From positions 1 to 64,000 of the forward strand of contig NZ_KB890636.1 of assembly GCF_000373185.1 (NCBI RefSeq): a DNA stretch of 64,000 nt, in the 5' to 3' direction. The position numbers and the translations under genes are program-made. The stretch comes from Segatella paludivivens DSM 17968 = JCM 13650. Lineage in GTDB: Bacteria > Bacteroidota > Bacteroidia > Bacteroidales > Bacteroidaceae. The notes beneath the pieces are model-generated. The model was not told the origin of the DNA, searched no databases, and was given only the letters and a program-made list of their open reading frames with translations. Shown here in pieces: positions 1 to 8,740 of this stretch (position 1 is its first letter; every line of letters starts with the position of its first letter).

Positions 1-243
1 TATTGTTGAGGCGCCGCGTATCTTATTTAAAGATACTACAAGTCGAACTAATTACCCAATACAAATGCAATATTTTATTTTTATTGTTGAGGCGCAGTGT
101 CTTTTATTTAAAGATACTGCAAGTCGAACTAATTACCCAATACAAATGCGATTTTTTATTTTTATTGTTGAGGCGCCGCGTATCTTATTTAAAGATACTA
201 CAAGTCGAACTGATTACCTAATACAAATGCAATTTTTTAGGCG
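1..243. repeat. 81-bp tandem repeat, about three copies
   Basis: Three head-to-tail copies with an exact period of 81 bases begin at 1, 82 and 163; the third fades near 243. The array may continue left of the window. Each unit holds GAGGCGC, a small TATCTT/AAGATA inverted repeat (weaker in the second copy) and AGTCGAACT. Because 81 is divisible by three, one frame stays open through the array with a 27-residue repeated peptide, but that frame has no ribosome-binding site or recognisable domain and I treat it as non-coding. Confidence 0.85.
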
Positions 244-378
244 CAGTGAATCTCATCATTCTAATCATTTATTGCCAAAAAAGAATAAAATACCTGTTTA
301 TGCGCTTACAATATAACAGAGAATGTTTATCTTCGTAATTTAAAGATGTTTTGGCATTTTTACAATTATATAAATTAA

Positions 379-405
379 TTGTAACATAAATCGTAATATT
401 GCGTC
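379..405 (+). promoter_or_regulatory. candidate ECF sigma-type promoter of the DUF4252/sigma operon
   Basis: TTGTAAC (379-385) is followed after exactly 16 bases by CGTC (402-405). This is the AAC...CGTC layout typical of promoters read by ECF sigma factors, which commonly autoregulate. It lies 54 bases before the first gene of an operon that encodes an ECF sigma factor. No good TAnnTTTG box is present here. Autoregulation is an inference. Confidence 0.45.
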
Positions 406-458
406 TATGTTATTGTAAGCGCTACAAATGATTATAAACATTTAAAACAAAATTCATT

Positions 459-932
459 ATGAAAAAGATTATTCTTTCTATAGTATTGGCTTTAGCAACA
501 ACAGTTTGCACTGCACAAAGCGTAAATGATGTTATCAGTCAGTTCAAAGGCGTAAAAGGCGCTACGTGTCTTAATCTTGATAAGACAATGATAAAATTGA
601 TGGGACAAGGCAAAGGTAATATGCGTCTTCCTGAAAAAATGCAGTTGGATGCCGTGGTAAACGGCATAGACTCTGTTAAAATACTAACGCTTGAGGATTG
701 TAATGCAAGTATTAAGAAGAAGTTTGCCAACAAAAATATTAACTGGGACAAATATGGATACGAATCTGTTGTGACAAGTAAGGAAGATGGAGAAAACGTT
801 GAAATATTTGGGAAAAAAGATGGTGATGTTTTTAAGGAAATAGTGATACGTGTCGTATCAGAAGATGATGACAATGTGTTGTTGCAAGTATTTGGGAAGA
901 TAGATCCTAAGATGTTAAACAACAATAAATAG
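459..932 (+). CDS. secreted DUF4252 family protein
   Basis: A 157-residue protein with an N-terminal signal peptide (residues 1 to about 19, ending CTAQ). The body matches the Bacteroidota DUF4252 family: an N-terminal 'F(K)GVKGAT' stretch, a KLMGQG motif, a 'GIDSVKILTLEDC' strand, and a C-terminal 'VLLQVFGKID' strand. No catalytic motif is visible and the biochemical role of the family is unknown. It is the first gene of a four-gene operon with a sigma factor, a membrane anti-sigma-like protein and a second DUF4252 protein. That arrangement is common in Bacteroidales and suggests an envelope-linked regulatory circuit. Family assignment is confident; function is not known. Confidence 0.8.
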   Translation: MKKIILSIVLALATTVCTAQSVNDVISQFKGVKGATCLNLDKTMIKLMGQGKGNMRLPEKMQLDAVVNGIDSVKILTLEDCNASIKKKFANKNINWDKYGYESVVTSKEDGENVEIFGKKDGDVFKEIVIRVVSEDDDNVLLQVFGKIDPKMLNNNK

Positions 933-951
933 ATGATATAAATCTCTATAA

Positions 952-1443
952 ATGGAAGCCTCTGAATTCAAACGACTTTTTCTGCCTTGCAGCAACAAAT
1001 TATATATTGTTGCTTGGAGACTTACGCATAACCGTCAGGAAGCGGAAGATCTTGTGCAGGAAACAATGCTGAAGTTATGGACTCAGCGTGATAATTTGAA
1101 TGAGTTGAAGAATTGTGAGGCTTTCAGTGTACGAACACTCCATAATATTTTCATTGACCAAAATCGCAGGAAACACCTTATGGAGACAGATTCTCCACCT
1201 GAAGGGATGACGCTGAAGGCAAATGAGAGTGACGCATCAGAGATTATGCAACAAAAGGAGACGGGAATTATCGTGACAAGGCTTATTGCTAAACTGCCGA
1301 AACAGCAACGCGATATAATAACTCTAAAGGATATTGATGATTTTTCTTATGAAGAAATAGCTCAACAGACAGGACTATCAATGATTAACATCAGGGTACA
1401 CTTAAGTCGGGCTAGAAAGCAGATCAGACTATGGATAAGATAA
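952..1443 (+). CDS. ECF-type RNA polymerase sigma factor
   Basis: A 163-residue sigma-70 family protein of ECF size. Region 2 is at about residues 10-75 (WRLTHNRQEAEDLVQETMLK is the typical core-binding and -10 helix). Region 4 is at about residues 110-160 (LPKQQRDIITLKDIDDFSYE followed by the helix-turn-helix IAQQTGLSMINIRVHLSRAR). It starts 19 bases after the preceding DUF4252 gene and its last 13 bases overlap the next gene, which indicates translational coupling to a probable anti-sigma partner. It probably directs polymerase to a small regulon that includes its own operon (see the TGTAAC-N16-CGTC element upstream). Confidence 0.9.
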   Translation: MEASEFKRLFLPCSNKLYIVAWRLTHNRQEAEDLVQETMLKLWTQRDNLNELKNCEAFSVRTLHNIFIDQNRRKHLMETDSPPEGMTLKANESDASEIMQQKETGIIVTRLIAKLPKQQRDIITLKDIDDFSYEEIAQQTGLSMINIRVHLSRARKQIRLWIR

Positions 1444-1829
1444 AAGATATGATGGATAAATATTGTGAGGCGCAGACTTCTGATTCTGAAGAAAAGGAAA
1501 TAAGAAGGATGATAATGGGTGAAGACCCAGAAGTGCCTGATGACTTGGAAGCAAGACTATCCAAACAGATTGACATGTGGAACACTGTAGAAAAGAAGTC
1601 GGTACGTAAAGCCAACATCACAAGTTTGCGTTGGATTGGATGTATTGCTGCTTCATTGCTGTTGTTGTTCTCTCTTGGATTTTTTCTGAACCAACGTACT
1701 GATGAAGAGGAATATGCAAAGCAGGAAGAAAACTGCACAAATCCTGATGATGCGTATGCTGAAACTGCGAAAGCTCTAAAGACGTTCTCTCATGCTATGA
1801 AGCATGGAGAAGAACTTATGAATAAATAA
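1431..1829 (+). CDS. single-pass membrane protein, probable anti-sigma factor
   Basis: A 132-residue protein with an acidic, Lys/Glu-rich N-terminal cytoplasmic part (residues 1-60), one transmembrane segment (about 64-83, WIGCIAASLLLLFSLGFFL) and a short acidic C-terminal periplasmic tail. The topology and the 13-base overlap with the sigma-factor gene are typical of anti-sigma factors, but I see no clear zinc-finger (ZAS) motif. The anti-sigma role is therefore inferred from position and topology. It is followed 27 bases later by a second DUF4252 gene. Confidence 0.6.
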   Translation: MDKIKDMMDKYCEAQTSDSEEKEIRRMIMGEDPEVPDDLEARLSKQIDMWNTVEKKSVRKANITSLRWIGCIAASLLLLFSLGFFLNQRTDEEEYAKQEENCTNPDDAYAETAKALKTFSHAMKHGEELMNK

Positions 1830-1856
1830 ATGAATTTGTAAAATAACAGATATCAA

Positions 1857-2303
1857 ATGAAAAGATTCATCATATCATTGGCTTTGCTATGCTGCATGAC
1901 AGTTGCTCTGGCACAGAATGCCCTGTTTAACAAATATGGAAATACGAAGGGCGTGACTACTGTCACGGTTGGAAGTGCTATGCTGCAATTTATGGGAAAT
2001 GGCAGAGTGGGCGATAAGGACATAAGTAAGATTGCCGGTAAGCTGAAAAGTATAAAGATTTTGGATTGTGAGCGTCCTTCAATAGCTCCAATAATATACA
2101 AGGAAGCTCAGCAGTACTATCGTAAATACAGATATATTGTTGCTATGGAGACCAACGAAGATGGTGAGCATACAACAATTTATATGAAAGAATACGGAAA
2201 GGGATTAAACGAATTCGCCCTTCTCCAATATGAGAAGAGCGAACTCCAGATTATTAATATCATAGGATATGTAAATCTCAACGATATTAAGGGATTGCAA
2301 TAA
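1857..2303 (+). CDS. secreted DUF4252 family protein (second copy)
   Basis: A 148-residue paralogue of the protein at 459-932, with a signal peptide (residues 1-19, ending ALAQ), the same 'KYGNTKGVTTVTVG' opening, the LQFMGNG motif, and a C-terminal 'LQIINIIGYVNLNDI' strand. It is the last gene of the sigma-factor operon. Its 3' end overlaps the 3' end of the oppositely oriented GH2 gene by 17 bases, so the two transcripts converge without room for a separate intergenic terminator. Function unknown. Confidence 0.8.
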   Translation: MKRFIISLALLCCMTVALAQNALFNKYGNTKGVTTVTVGSAMLQFMGNGRVGDKDISKIAGKLKSIKILDCERPSIAPIIYKEAQQYYRKYRYIVAMETNEDGEHTTIYMKEYGKGLNEFALLQYEKSELQIINIIGYVNLNDIKGLQ

Positions 2304-4737
2304 TTTTTGTCTTAACTGTCTTTCCCAATTTATTATCTTTTACGGTAAGTAATATGTCGCCCTTCTTACCGTTACTCTCTACAACGACAACCAACTTTCC
2401 GCTGAACAGTTTCATCTGAGGTTGAGTGAATGATTCAAGACTTGTTGCGTCTCCATTACATGCTGCCTTGAAACTTCCTGCGCCCTTAACATCAAATGTA
2501 AGTTCATCAGAAGCGTCAGGAATCAGATTACCCTTGTTATCCGTTAGGCTAATAGTAACAAAAGCCAAGTCGTTCCCATCGGCTTTTATCTCATTACGAT
2601 CGGCTTTAGCCTCTAATTTTGCAGGTTTTCCAGCGGTACATATAATTTTTTCCTCAGCTTTCTCGCCATTGGCTTTGTATGCCACAACCTTTATCTCACC
2701 TGGTTCATACTTTACGTCATCCCACATAAGGCGATAACGGCTAAGCAAATCCATGTTTTCTAGCTGAGGCTTTTCAGTATTTGAGCTTGAAGGAGCAACT
2801 GCATAAGTCTGCTTAAACTTTCTTCCTTGGCTTTTCCCGTTTACAAACAGTTCGGCACTAGGGTAGTCGGTATATACAAACACTGGTGTAACTTGTCCTT
2901 CACGACCATGCCATGTCCAGTGAGGCAATACGTGAAGAGTGTGTTTTGCTTTGTTCCAAACACTGCGATAAAGATAGAAGCGGTCTTTTGGAAGACCTGC
3001 TAAATCGCATATTCCAAAATAGCTGCTACGACTTGGCCAATAAGTATCATAAGGAGTAGGTTCGCCTAGATAATCAAAACCAGTCCAGACAAATTGTCCA
3101 ATGGTGTAACTTCTATCATCCTGCATCAGCAAATCAGCCTCTGGAAGATTACTCCAGCCACAATATTCAGTATCATAACTAGAACACTGTCCGTCAGGAT
3201 AAACTCCGTTGTCGGTAATTTTCACAGGGAACTTATATATTCCACGACTGCTCACAGTAGAGGCTGTTTCAGAACCCAAAATGAAACCTTGCGGAATATT
3301 CTTGATGCTTGTATCGTATTTGTATACTCTATAGTTGAATCCCGGAACATCCATTACCTTTGCAAATCCGCTGGTGATAGCATTCTCAGCTTTATCCATG
3401 CCCTGAGTAACGGGACGTGAAGGATCAAGACGATGACAGATGTCTTGTAATTGACGTGAGATTTCACGTCCTTCTACACTCCATTGTTCTGGAATCTCGT
3501 TTCCGATGCTCCACATGATGATACTTGGATGATTACGATGGTTTAGCACTAGATTTGTAATATCACGATCAGCCCAGTTATCAAAGAATTTGGCATATCC
3601 GTTCTTGCACTTAGGATATTTCCACATGTCAAAACTCTCAGCCATAACCATCATACCCATAGAATCACAGACTTCCATTTGCATTGTAGAAGGCATGTTG
3701 TGTGACGTTCGAATAGCATCACATCCCATATCCTTCAATATGCGTATCTGGCGAATGATAGCAGCCTTATTAACTGCTGCTCCAAGAGGACCTAAGTCAT
3801 GATGCAGACACACGCCCTGAATTTTACGGCTGATACCGTTTAGCATAAATCCTTTATCAGCTGATACGCTTATCGTGCGAATGCCAGTCTTATCAGTTGT
3901 TTCATCAATAAGTTTGTCTCCACAATATAGTTTTGTCACTACACGGTAAAGATATGGACTTTCAGGACTCCACAGGTTAGCATTTGCTATATTCATCTCA
4001 GAATGCATGTTCCCGATGTTGTCTATCTTAGCATTGCTTTGAGCTGTAATATTTCCAGTAATGTCAATGATAGATACTTCAGCGCGAAGTCCTTCCATAT
4101 TCTCATATCCATGTACATGAGTGTCTATGGCAATATTGGCATTCCCATTGCTGATTTTGTTTGTTCTTATATATGTACCCCAACGGTCAATGTTTGTATC
4201 ACCAGTCAATATCAATGTCACAGGACGGTATATTCCGCCACCAGGATACCAACGACTGCTCTCCTCAACATTATTCAGATGTACTTCAATCGTATTGTCC
4301 TTTCCGTCCTTATTGATATAAGGAGTCGCGTCAACACGAAATGCATTGTATCCATACGCCCAATATCCGGCTTTGTGACCATTAATATAAACAGTTGGTT
4401 CACTCATTGCACCATCAAACTTCAGCATTGCGCGATTATATTCAGATGGAACGGTGAAAGTCGTTTTATAAAATCCTTCACCAATCCAAGGCAAAGCACC
4501 AGAACGTCCGCTTTTCTCGGTCTTTTCCTTCTCGCCATTCTGTGTTATGGCAACAGTCTGCAAGTCCCATTTCTTGTCAAATGGTCCACTGATAGCCCAA
4601 TCATGCGGAACAGTTACCTGTTGCCATTCTGTGTTATCGCGGCTGAACTGCCATTTGTTAATGTTAACTTCTCTGCGTACCTGTGCAAAACAGGTAGCAG
4701 AGATTAATAATGATGTCGCAATAAGTCTTATCTTCAT
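2287..4737 (-). CDS. GH2 family beta-galactosidase, secreted
   Basis: An 816-residue glycoside hydrolase family 2 enzyme. It has a signal peptide (1-19, ending CFAQ), a sugar-binding jelly-roll (about 25-180), an Ig-like domain (about 185-290), and a TIM barrel (about 290-590). The acid/base is Glu414 in GNEIPEQW and the likely nucleophile is Glu490 in LGSETAS. C-terminal Ig-like/DUF4982-type domains follow. Its start codon overlaps the stop of the GH53 endo-galactanase gene (ATGA), so the two are translationally coupled. The likely role is release of galactose from the beta-galacto-oligosaccharides made by GH53. Other GH2 specificities cannot be excluded from sequence alone, but the GH53 partner strongly favours beta-galactosidase. 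Confidence 0.88.
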   Translation of the reverse strand: MKIRLIATSLLISATCFAQVRREVNINKWQFSRDNTEWQQVTVPHDWAISGPFDKKWDLQTVAITQNGEKEKTEKSGRSGALPWIGEGFYKTTFTVPSEYNRAMLKFDGAMSEPTVYINGHKAGYWAYGYNAFRVDATPYINKDGKDNTIEVHLNNVEESSRWYPGGGIYRPVTLILTGDTNIDRWGTYIRTNKISNGNANIAIDTHVHGYENMEGLRAEVSIIDITGNITAQSNAKIDNIGNMHSEMNIANANLWSPESPYLYRVVTKLYCGDKLIDETTDKTGIRTISVSADKGFMLNGISRKIQGVCLHHDLGPLGAAVNKAAIIRQIRILKDMGCDAIRTSHNMPSTMQMEVCDSMGMMVMAESFDMWKYPKCKNGYAKFFDNWADRDITNLVLNHRNHPSIIMWSIGNEIPEQWSVEGREISRQLQDICHRLDPSRPVTQGMDKAENAITSGFAKVMDVPGFNYRVYKYDTSIKNIPQGFILGSETASTVSSRGIYKFPVKITDNGVYPDGQCSSYDTEYCGWSNLPEADLLMQDDRSYTIGQFVWTGFDYLGEPTPYDTYWPSRSSYFGICDLAGLPKDRFYLYRSVWNKAKHTLHVLPHWTWHGREGQVTPVFVYTDYPSAELFVNGKSQGRKFKQTYAVAPSSSNTEKPQLENMDLLSRYRLMWDDVKYEPGEIKVVAYKANGEKAEEKIICTAGKPAKLEAKADRNEIKADGNDLAFVTISLTDNKGNLIPDASDELTFDVKGAGSFKAACNGDATSLESFTQPQMKLFSGKLVVVVESNGKKGDILLTVKDNKLGKTVKTKIIAIP

Positions 4738-5762
4738 TGTTTGAAAATATTTAGTGTTGATGTAGCCTTTCCTGAGTTATCAAAAACTCCTTTGCTGTAT
4801 CCTTGCCAGCTGTTGTAACATTCTGGTTCCCAATAGAACACGCCAAGGCATCCGTCAATAGCTTTGCAGCCTGTTACAAGCTTCGTCATAAAAGCTCCTG
4901 CATTTTCTGAATCCCAAGGCATACCTACTTCAGAAAGAACTACTTTGCATCCATATCTGTCTTCAAGTGTCTTGATGTTGCTTAAGCAGTCGTTGGTTTC
5001 TGTTTCCCAATCGCTGTCTTCTGGGTAAAGAGACATACCGATAACATCCCATTTAGCACCGTTAGCTTTCAGTCCGTCGAAGAGCCATGTGAAATGTCCT
5101 AGCACATTACCTTTGTCTACGTGTATGATGACCTGTGCGTTCGGATAAACACTCTTTACTGCATCATAGCCAGAATTGATAAGTTGTGCGAAACTACTCT
5201 GGTCAGTGTCAGAATAAGCTCCTTCCTTCCACAACATTCCTGTTGGAGTTTCATTACCTACTTGAACCCATTCTACATCAACGCCTTTGTCTTTCAAAGT
5301 CTGCAATACATCTGTTGTATGTTTTGCTACGTCAACCTTAAGTTGGTCTAGGTTGTCATTTGCCCATGCAGCTGGTTTTGTCTGATGTGCAGGATCAGCC
5401 CATGAGTCGCTATAATGAAAGTCAATCATGACTCTAAATCCTAGATTCTTTGCACGAAGAGCTTTAGCAAGAACATCCTGTTTGCCGTTCCAACCATCAG
5501 TTGGGTCAACCCATACACGTAGTCTTATAGAGTTAACGCCCATTGATTTCAAAAGTTTCAGACATTCAGTTTCTCTACCGTTTGCATCATAAAATTTTGT
5601 TCCAGCAGCTTCCATTTCTGTAACCCAACTTACATCGGCACCTTTTGCGAAACCGCTCATGTCATAAGTTGGAACAGTCTCTGCAACTGTTGTATCGGTA
5701 TCACTGCATGAAGATAATGCAATGATACTGACAAAAGCTAGAAATATATACTTTAATTTCAT
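4734..5762 (-). CDS. GH53 arabinogalactan endo-beta-1,4-galactanase lipoprotein
   Basis: A 342-residue family GH53 enzyme with a lipoprotein signal (IIALSSC, Cys at about 19), so it is probably surface- or periplasm-anchored. Family motifs run in order: FAKGADVSWV, NSIRLRVWVDP, FHYSDSWADPAHQTKPAAW, the acid/base Glu171 in VQVGNETPTG and the nucleophile Glu278 in LSEVGMPW. It cleaves beta-1,4-galactan, the backbone of pectic type I arabinogalactan. It sits between the SusE-like lipoprotein gene and the GH2 gene and is the main evidence for the substrate of this locus. Confidence 0.93.
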   Translation of the reverse strand: MKLKYIFLAFVSIIALSSCSDTDTTVAETVPTYDMSGFAKGADVSWVTEMEAAGTKFYDANGRETECLKLLKSMGVNSIRLRVWVDPTDGWNGKQDVLAKALRAKNLGFRVMIDFHYSDSWADPAHQTKPAAWANDNLDQLKVDVAKHTTDVLQTLKDKGVDVEWVQVGNETPTGMLWKEGAYSDTDQSSFAQLINSGYDAVKSVYPNAQVIIHVDKGNVLGHFTWLFDGLKANGAKWDVIGMSLYPEDSDWETETNDCLSNIKTLEDRYGCKVVLSEVGMPWDSENAGAFMTKLVTGCKAIDGCLGVFYWEPECYNSWQGYSKGVFDNSGKATSTLNIFKQ

Positions 5763-5785
5763 AAATTTTTCTTTTAAGAATTTAA

Positions 5786-7132
5786 CTATTTAGTATAGCT
5801 CCATTTCATCGTGTTTAAATCCACTGTCACATTCAGACTCGTTCCGTTTGTGAAGTCTGCATTAAACCATATAGCATACTTTCCATCTGCGCTGTCAAGA
5901 GTATATTGGTTTGTAGGATCAGAACCATACCACACCTTATTCTCTTCATCAACTATTTGGAAGTTTTCCCATTGCTGTGCAGCATAAGTACCGGCATATA
6001 TACCTGTTCCGGTTTTAGCTAGAGTTGCCAGTTTGGTCGCACCATCTTTAGAATACATTGCGAGTTCAGATGGGAACTTGACAGTAGGATTATCAGGTGT
6101 AACAGTTCCGCTAACAATTTCATAACTGTATTGTGCATGACTGTTGATATACATATTAACAGTGTAAACACCAGCCTTTGCTATTGTTGTGTCTGGAAGA
6201 TTGAATGTTTTTGCAACAGATGACGAAGTGCGTGTCGTTGAATTGTATTCATTAGCAGTTGCTGTTCCTCCAATATTTGTGTTGTCAGCTGTTGTCGTAA
6301 TCTGAGCAGTCCATACCCCCTTCTTTGTATCATACGTAAAATCACTACCGTTTATTGTAACCTTTGTGATATTTGCAGCACTCCATACTTCATTCTTTGT
6401 ATCCACAGTAACAAACCAATGTCCGCTACCATCAGCAAACCAGCAGTTCCATGCGTCGCTAGCCTTAGATAGTTCAAACTCATGGCCACTAACGTTATAG
6501 TTGCCCCATGTAGTTCCGTCATTCTCTACAAACCAACAGTTATACCAGCCTGCTGCTTTCATGTAGCCAGTGTAAACTCCGTTTTCAGAGTCACTGTAAA
6601 GGCGAGCTATAGTATCAGTCTTATCCTTGCTTAGTACGCTGACAAAGTTCATGTGGATAGTAAATGGAGTAACGTTAACCTTTTCAACATTACTGTATGC
6701 AGGGTCCATATTGTTACCTTCTACGCTTTTTATGCGAAAATATAAAGGAGCCGAAACATCGGCACTTAGTCCTAAGCCTTTAGCTATAGAATTGAGGTCA
6801 TCACCTATATAAGCTTTAGAAGGAGAAATTACAGTGCTCTCGTTAACCTTTCCGCTGAAATCCTCATTAGCTGATATTTGCAGATAAGTTTTTAGCACTC
6901 CGTCTGGAGCAGTCTTCGATGAATCAGAAGAAAGCAGAGTAGCATTGTTCCATTCAAGAGACAATACAAGTTTCTTGCTATTGGCTATTGACAGTACCAC
7001 GTCATTTGTTGTAGCTGTAAGTTCAGAACCTCCGAACCCGTTAAGGTATATAAGGTCACCGTCCTTATTACAACTGCTAAGCATTGTAACAGTTGTAAGT
7101 AGCAACATTATGTTGTATAATATCTTTTTCAT
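5786..7132 (-). CDS. SusE-like outer-membrane lipoprotein
   Basis: A 448-residue lipoprotein (VTMLSSC lipobox, Cys at about 21) with an N-terminal SusE-type Ig domain (about 30-150) and C-terminal tandem beta-sandwich domains rich in Trp/Tyr (for example WYNCWFVENDG and WNCWFADGSG) that look carbohydrate-binding. It occupies the third position after SusC and SusD, where surface glycan-binding proteins usually lie. It probably binds galactan at the cell surface and feeds the SusCD transporter. It ends 23 bases before the GH53 gene and starts 12 bases after susD. Confidence 0.8.
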   Translation of the reverse strand: MKKILYNIMLLLTTVTMLSSCNKDGDLIYLNGFGGSELTATTNDVVLSIANSKKLVLSLEWNNATLLSSDSSKTAPDGVLKTYLQISANEDFSGKVNESTVISPSKAYIGDDLNSIAKGLGLSADVSAPLYFRIKSVEGNNMDPAYSNVEKVNVTPFTIHMNFVSVLSKDKTDTIARLYSDSENGVYTGYMKAAGWYNCWFVENDGTTWGNYNVSGHEFELSKASDAWNCWFADGSGHWFVTVDTKNEVWSAANITKVTINGSDFTYDTKKGVWTAQITTTADNTNIGGTATANEYNSTTRTSSSVAKTFNLPDTTIAKAGVYTVNMYINSHAQYSYEIVSGTVTPDNPTVKFPSELAMYSKDGATKLATLAKTGTGIYAGTYAAQQWENFQIVDEENKVWYGSDPTNQYTLDSADGKYAIWFNADFTNGTSLNVTVDLNTMKWSYTK

Positions 7133-7144
7133 TTAATTGCTGTA

Positions 7145-8728
7145 TTAATAGTTCTCGTTGTATAGATTTGGATTAGCGGTGAGCTCGGTATTTGGTATAG
7201 GGTAGATGTTATACTTGTTGTCTACTGCCATACCGTCTTTAGTGCCACCTTTCCACTGCCAAAGATATTTTGAAGTGGTAAACTCGCCGAAGCGTATAAG
7301 GTCTGTACGACGTTCACTCTCAAGATATAGCTCACGTGCGCGTTCGTTGATGATGTAATCAAGAGATAACTGGCTTTGTTTTAAATCACCGTCAGTGTTA
7401 CCATAAGCACGTTCGCGCAAAGCATTTACATACTTTAAAGCCAGATCATAGCTTCCGCCATTGCCACCTCTTAATACCGCCTCTGCATACATTAGATATA
7501 CATCTGCGAGACGGAACATTGGATAATCTGTATCTACACCACCATCGGCAGTATTAGAAGCAGTTTGTCCAGCATCGGTAAGGTTAGTCCATTTTGTCAT
7601 GAAGTAGCCTTGCGATTGGTTCGTAATATCATCTAGATACTGAGTTTGGTTTTTCGTGAAGAATTTAGCACGATTGTCTCCAGTTTCAAATTTAGCAGGC
7701 AGTTCGCCTCTTGAACGGAACATTCCCCATGCAGACTTTACTCCATAATCGGCAACGTTAAGATCGCTTGATGTATTTCCCATCTCACCGCAGATTATAT
7801 ATGTCGTAGAACCCCAAGACACAGTTTTCTGTGCGTCAACAGGCAATGCGAATATTATTTCGTTAGTACGTTTGTCGTTGTCGGCATTAAATAGTTTTGA
7901 GTAATCACTTTCCAAAGTGTATCCTTGTGCGATAGCGTTATTACATGCATCAATACACTCTGTGTATTTAGCCTGACCTGTATAAACCTCATCGTTTAGA
8001 TACAGTTTCGCAAGCAGTGTATAAGCTGCGCCTTGTGAAGCACGTCCATAAGGACATTCTGAAGCAGGATACATATCTGTTACTGCAGATTTAAGTTCAC
8101 TTTCAATGAAAGCGGCTGTCTGTGCAGCAGTATAGCGTGGAGGAGTGAAACTTCCTACAGGGTCGTTTTCGTCAACGAATGGTATATTGCGGAACAGGTC
8201 AAGTGCGTGATAATAGAACAACGCACGCATGAAGCGAGCTTCTGCACGATAGTGTCGAAGCAATTGCTGATCGGTATCGCTGAATGTACTGATTTTAGTA
8301 TCAGTGCAGTTGCGCAGGAATTCATTGCACAATGTGATATTATAGTATATACGATAATACATATCCGAAACCCAAGGGTCGTTGGCATCCCACTGCAGAT
8401 AAGTAATACCCGAAGTTTTATCACCCGACAACCATGTAGAAGCGACTTCATCAGTACCACATTCCTGTAAATTGAAGTAGCATCTCATGTAATCGTATCC
8501 CATGTTAGAACTTAGGTCGGAATTTAGACCTCCCTTACCTTGTCCGGTAGTCACCATTGACGTATAAATCTTTCCAAGAACAGATTCGTAATTTTCTGCA
8601 GAGGTGTACACCTGTTGTGATGTAGTCTCTGTATGTGGGTACTGGTCTAGATCGGATGTACAAGATGCCATAGGCATTGTCAACGCAGCAAGAGCCAGCA
8701 TATTGATTGCTATTTTTTTAGATTTCAT
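7145..8728 (-). CDS. SusD/RagB-family outer-membrane lipoprotein (galactan locus)
   Basis: A 527-residue SusD homologue with a lipobox (PMASC, Cys at about 23) and the DLDQYP start typical of mature SusD proteins. A helical TPR-like body follows (RAEARFMRALFYYHALDLF at about 170-190). The C-terminal RagB/SusD signature is present: LADVYLMYAEAVLRGG, NALRERAYG, INERARELYLESERRTDLIR, and the closing YPIPNTELTANPNL. It caps the SusC barrel and binds oligosaccharide. It starts 12 bases after the susC stop. Confidence 0.95.
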   Translation of the reverse strand: MKSKKIAINMLALAALTMPMASCTSDLDQYPHTETTSQQVYTSAENYESVLGKIYTSMVTTGQGKGGLNSDLSSNMGYDYMRCYFNLQECGTDEVASTWLSGDKTSGITYLQWDANDPWVSDMYYRIYYNITLCNEFLRNCTDTKISTFSDTDQQLLRHYRAEARFMRALFYYHALDLFRNIPFVDENDPVGSFTPPRYTAAQTAAFIESELKSAVTDMYPASECPYGRASQGAAYTLLAKLYLNDEVYTGQAKYTECIDACNNAIAQGYTLESDYSKLFNADNDKRTNEIIFALPVDAQKTVSWGSTTYIICGEMGNTSSDLNVADYGVKSAWGMFRSRGELPAKFETGDNRAKFFTKNQTQYLDDITNQSQGYFMTKWTNLTDAGQTASNTADGGVDTDYPMFRLADVYLMYAEAVLRGGNGGSYDLALKYVNALRERAYGNTDGDLKQSQLSLDYIINERARELYLESERRTDLIRFGEFTTSKYLWQWKGGTKDGMAVDNKYNIYPIPNTELTANPNLYNENY

Positions 8729-8740
8729 GAATTTCGATTT

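Noticed and set aside
1..243. CRISPR array
   Set aside because: Units are nearly identical over their whole length with no unique spacers; no cas genes.
3..316. Open frames through the 81-bp repeat as a repeat protein gene
   Set aside because: Both frames are a by-product of a repeat length divisible by three; no start signal, signal peptide or recognisable motif.
4003..4707. 234-codon open frame opposite the GH2 gene
   Set aside because: It lies entirely antisense to a well-supported enzyme and has no recognisable domain.
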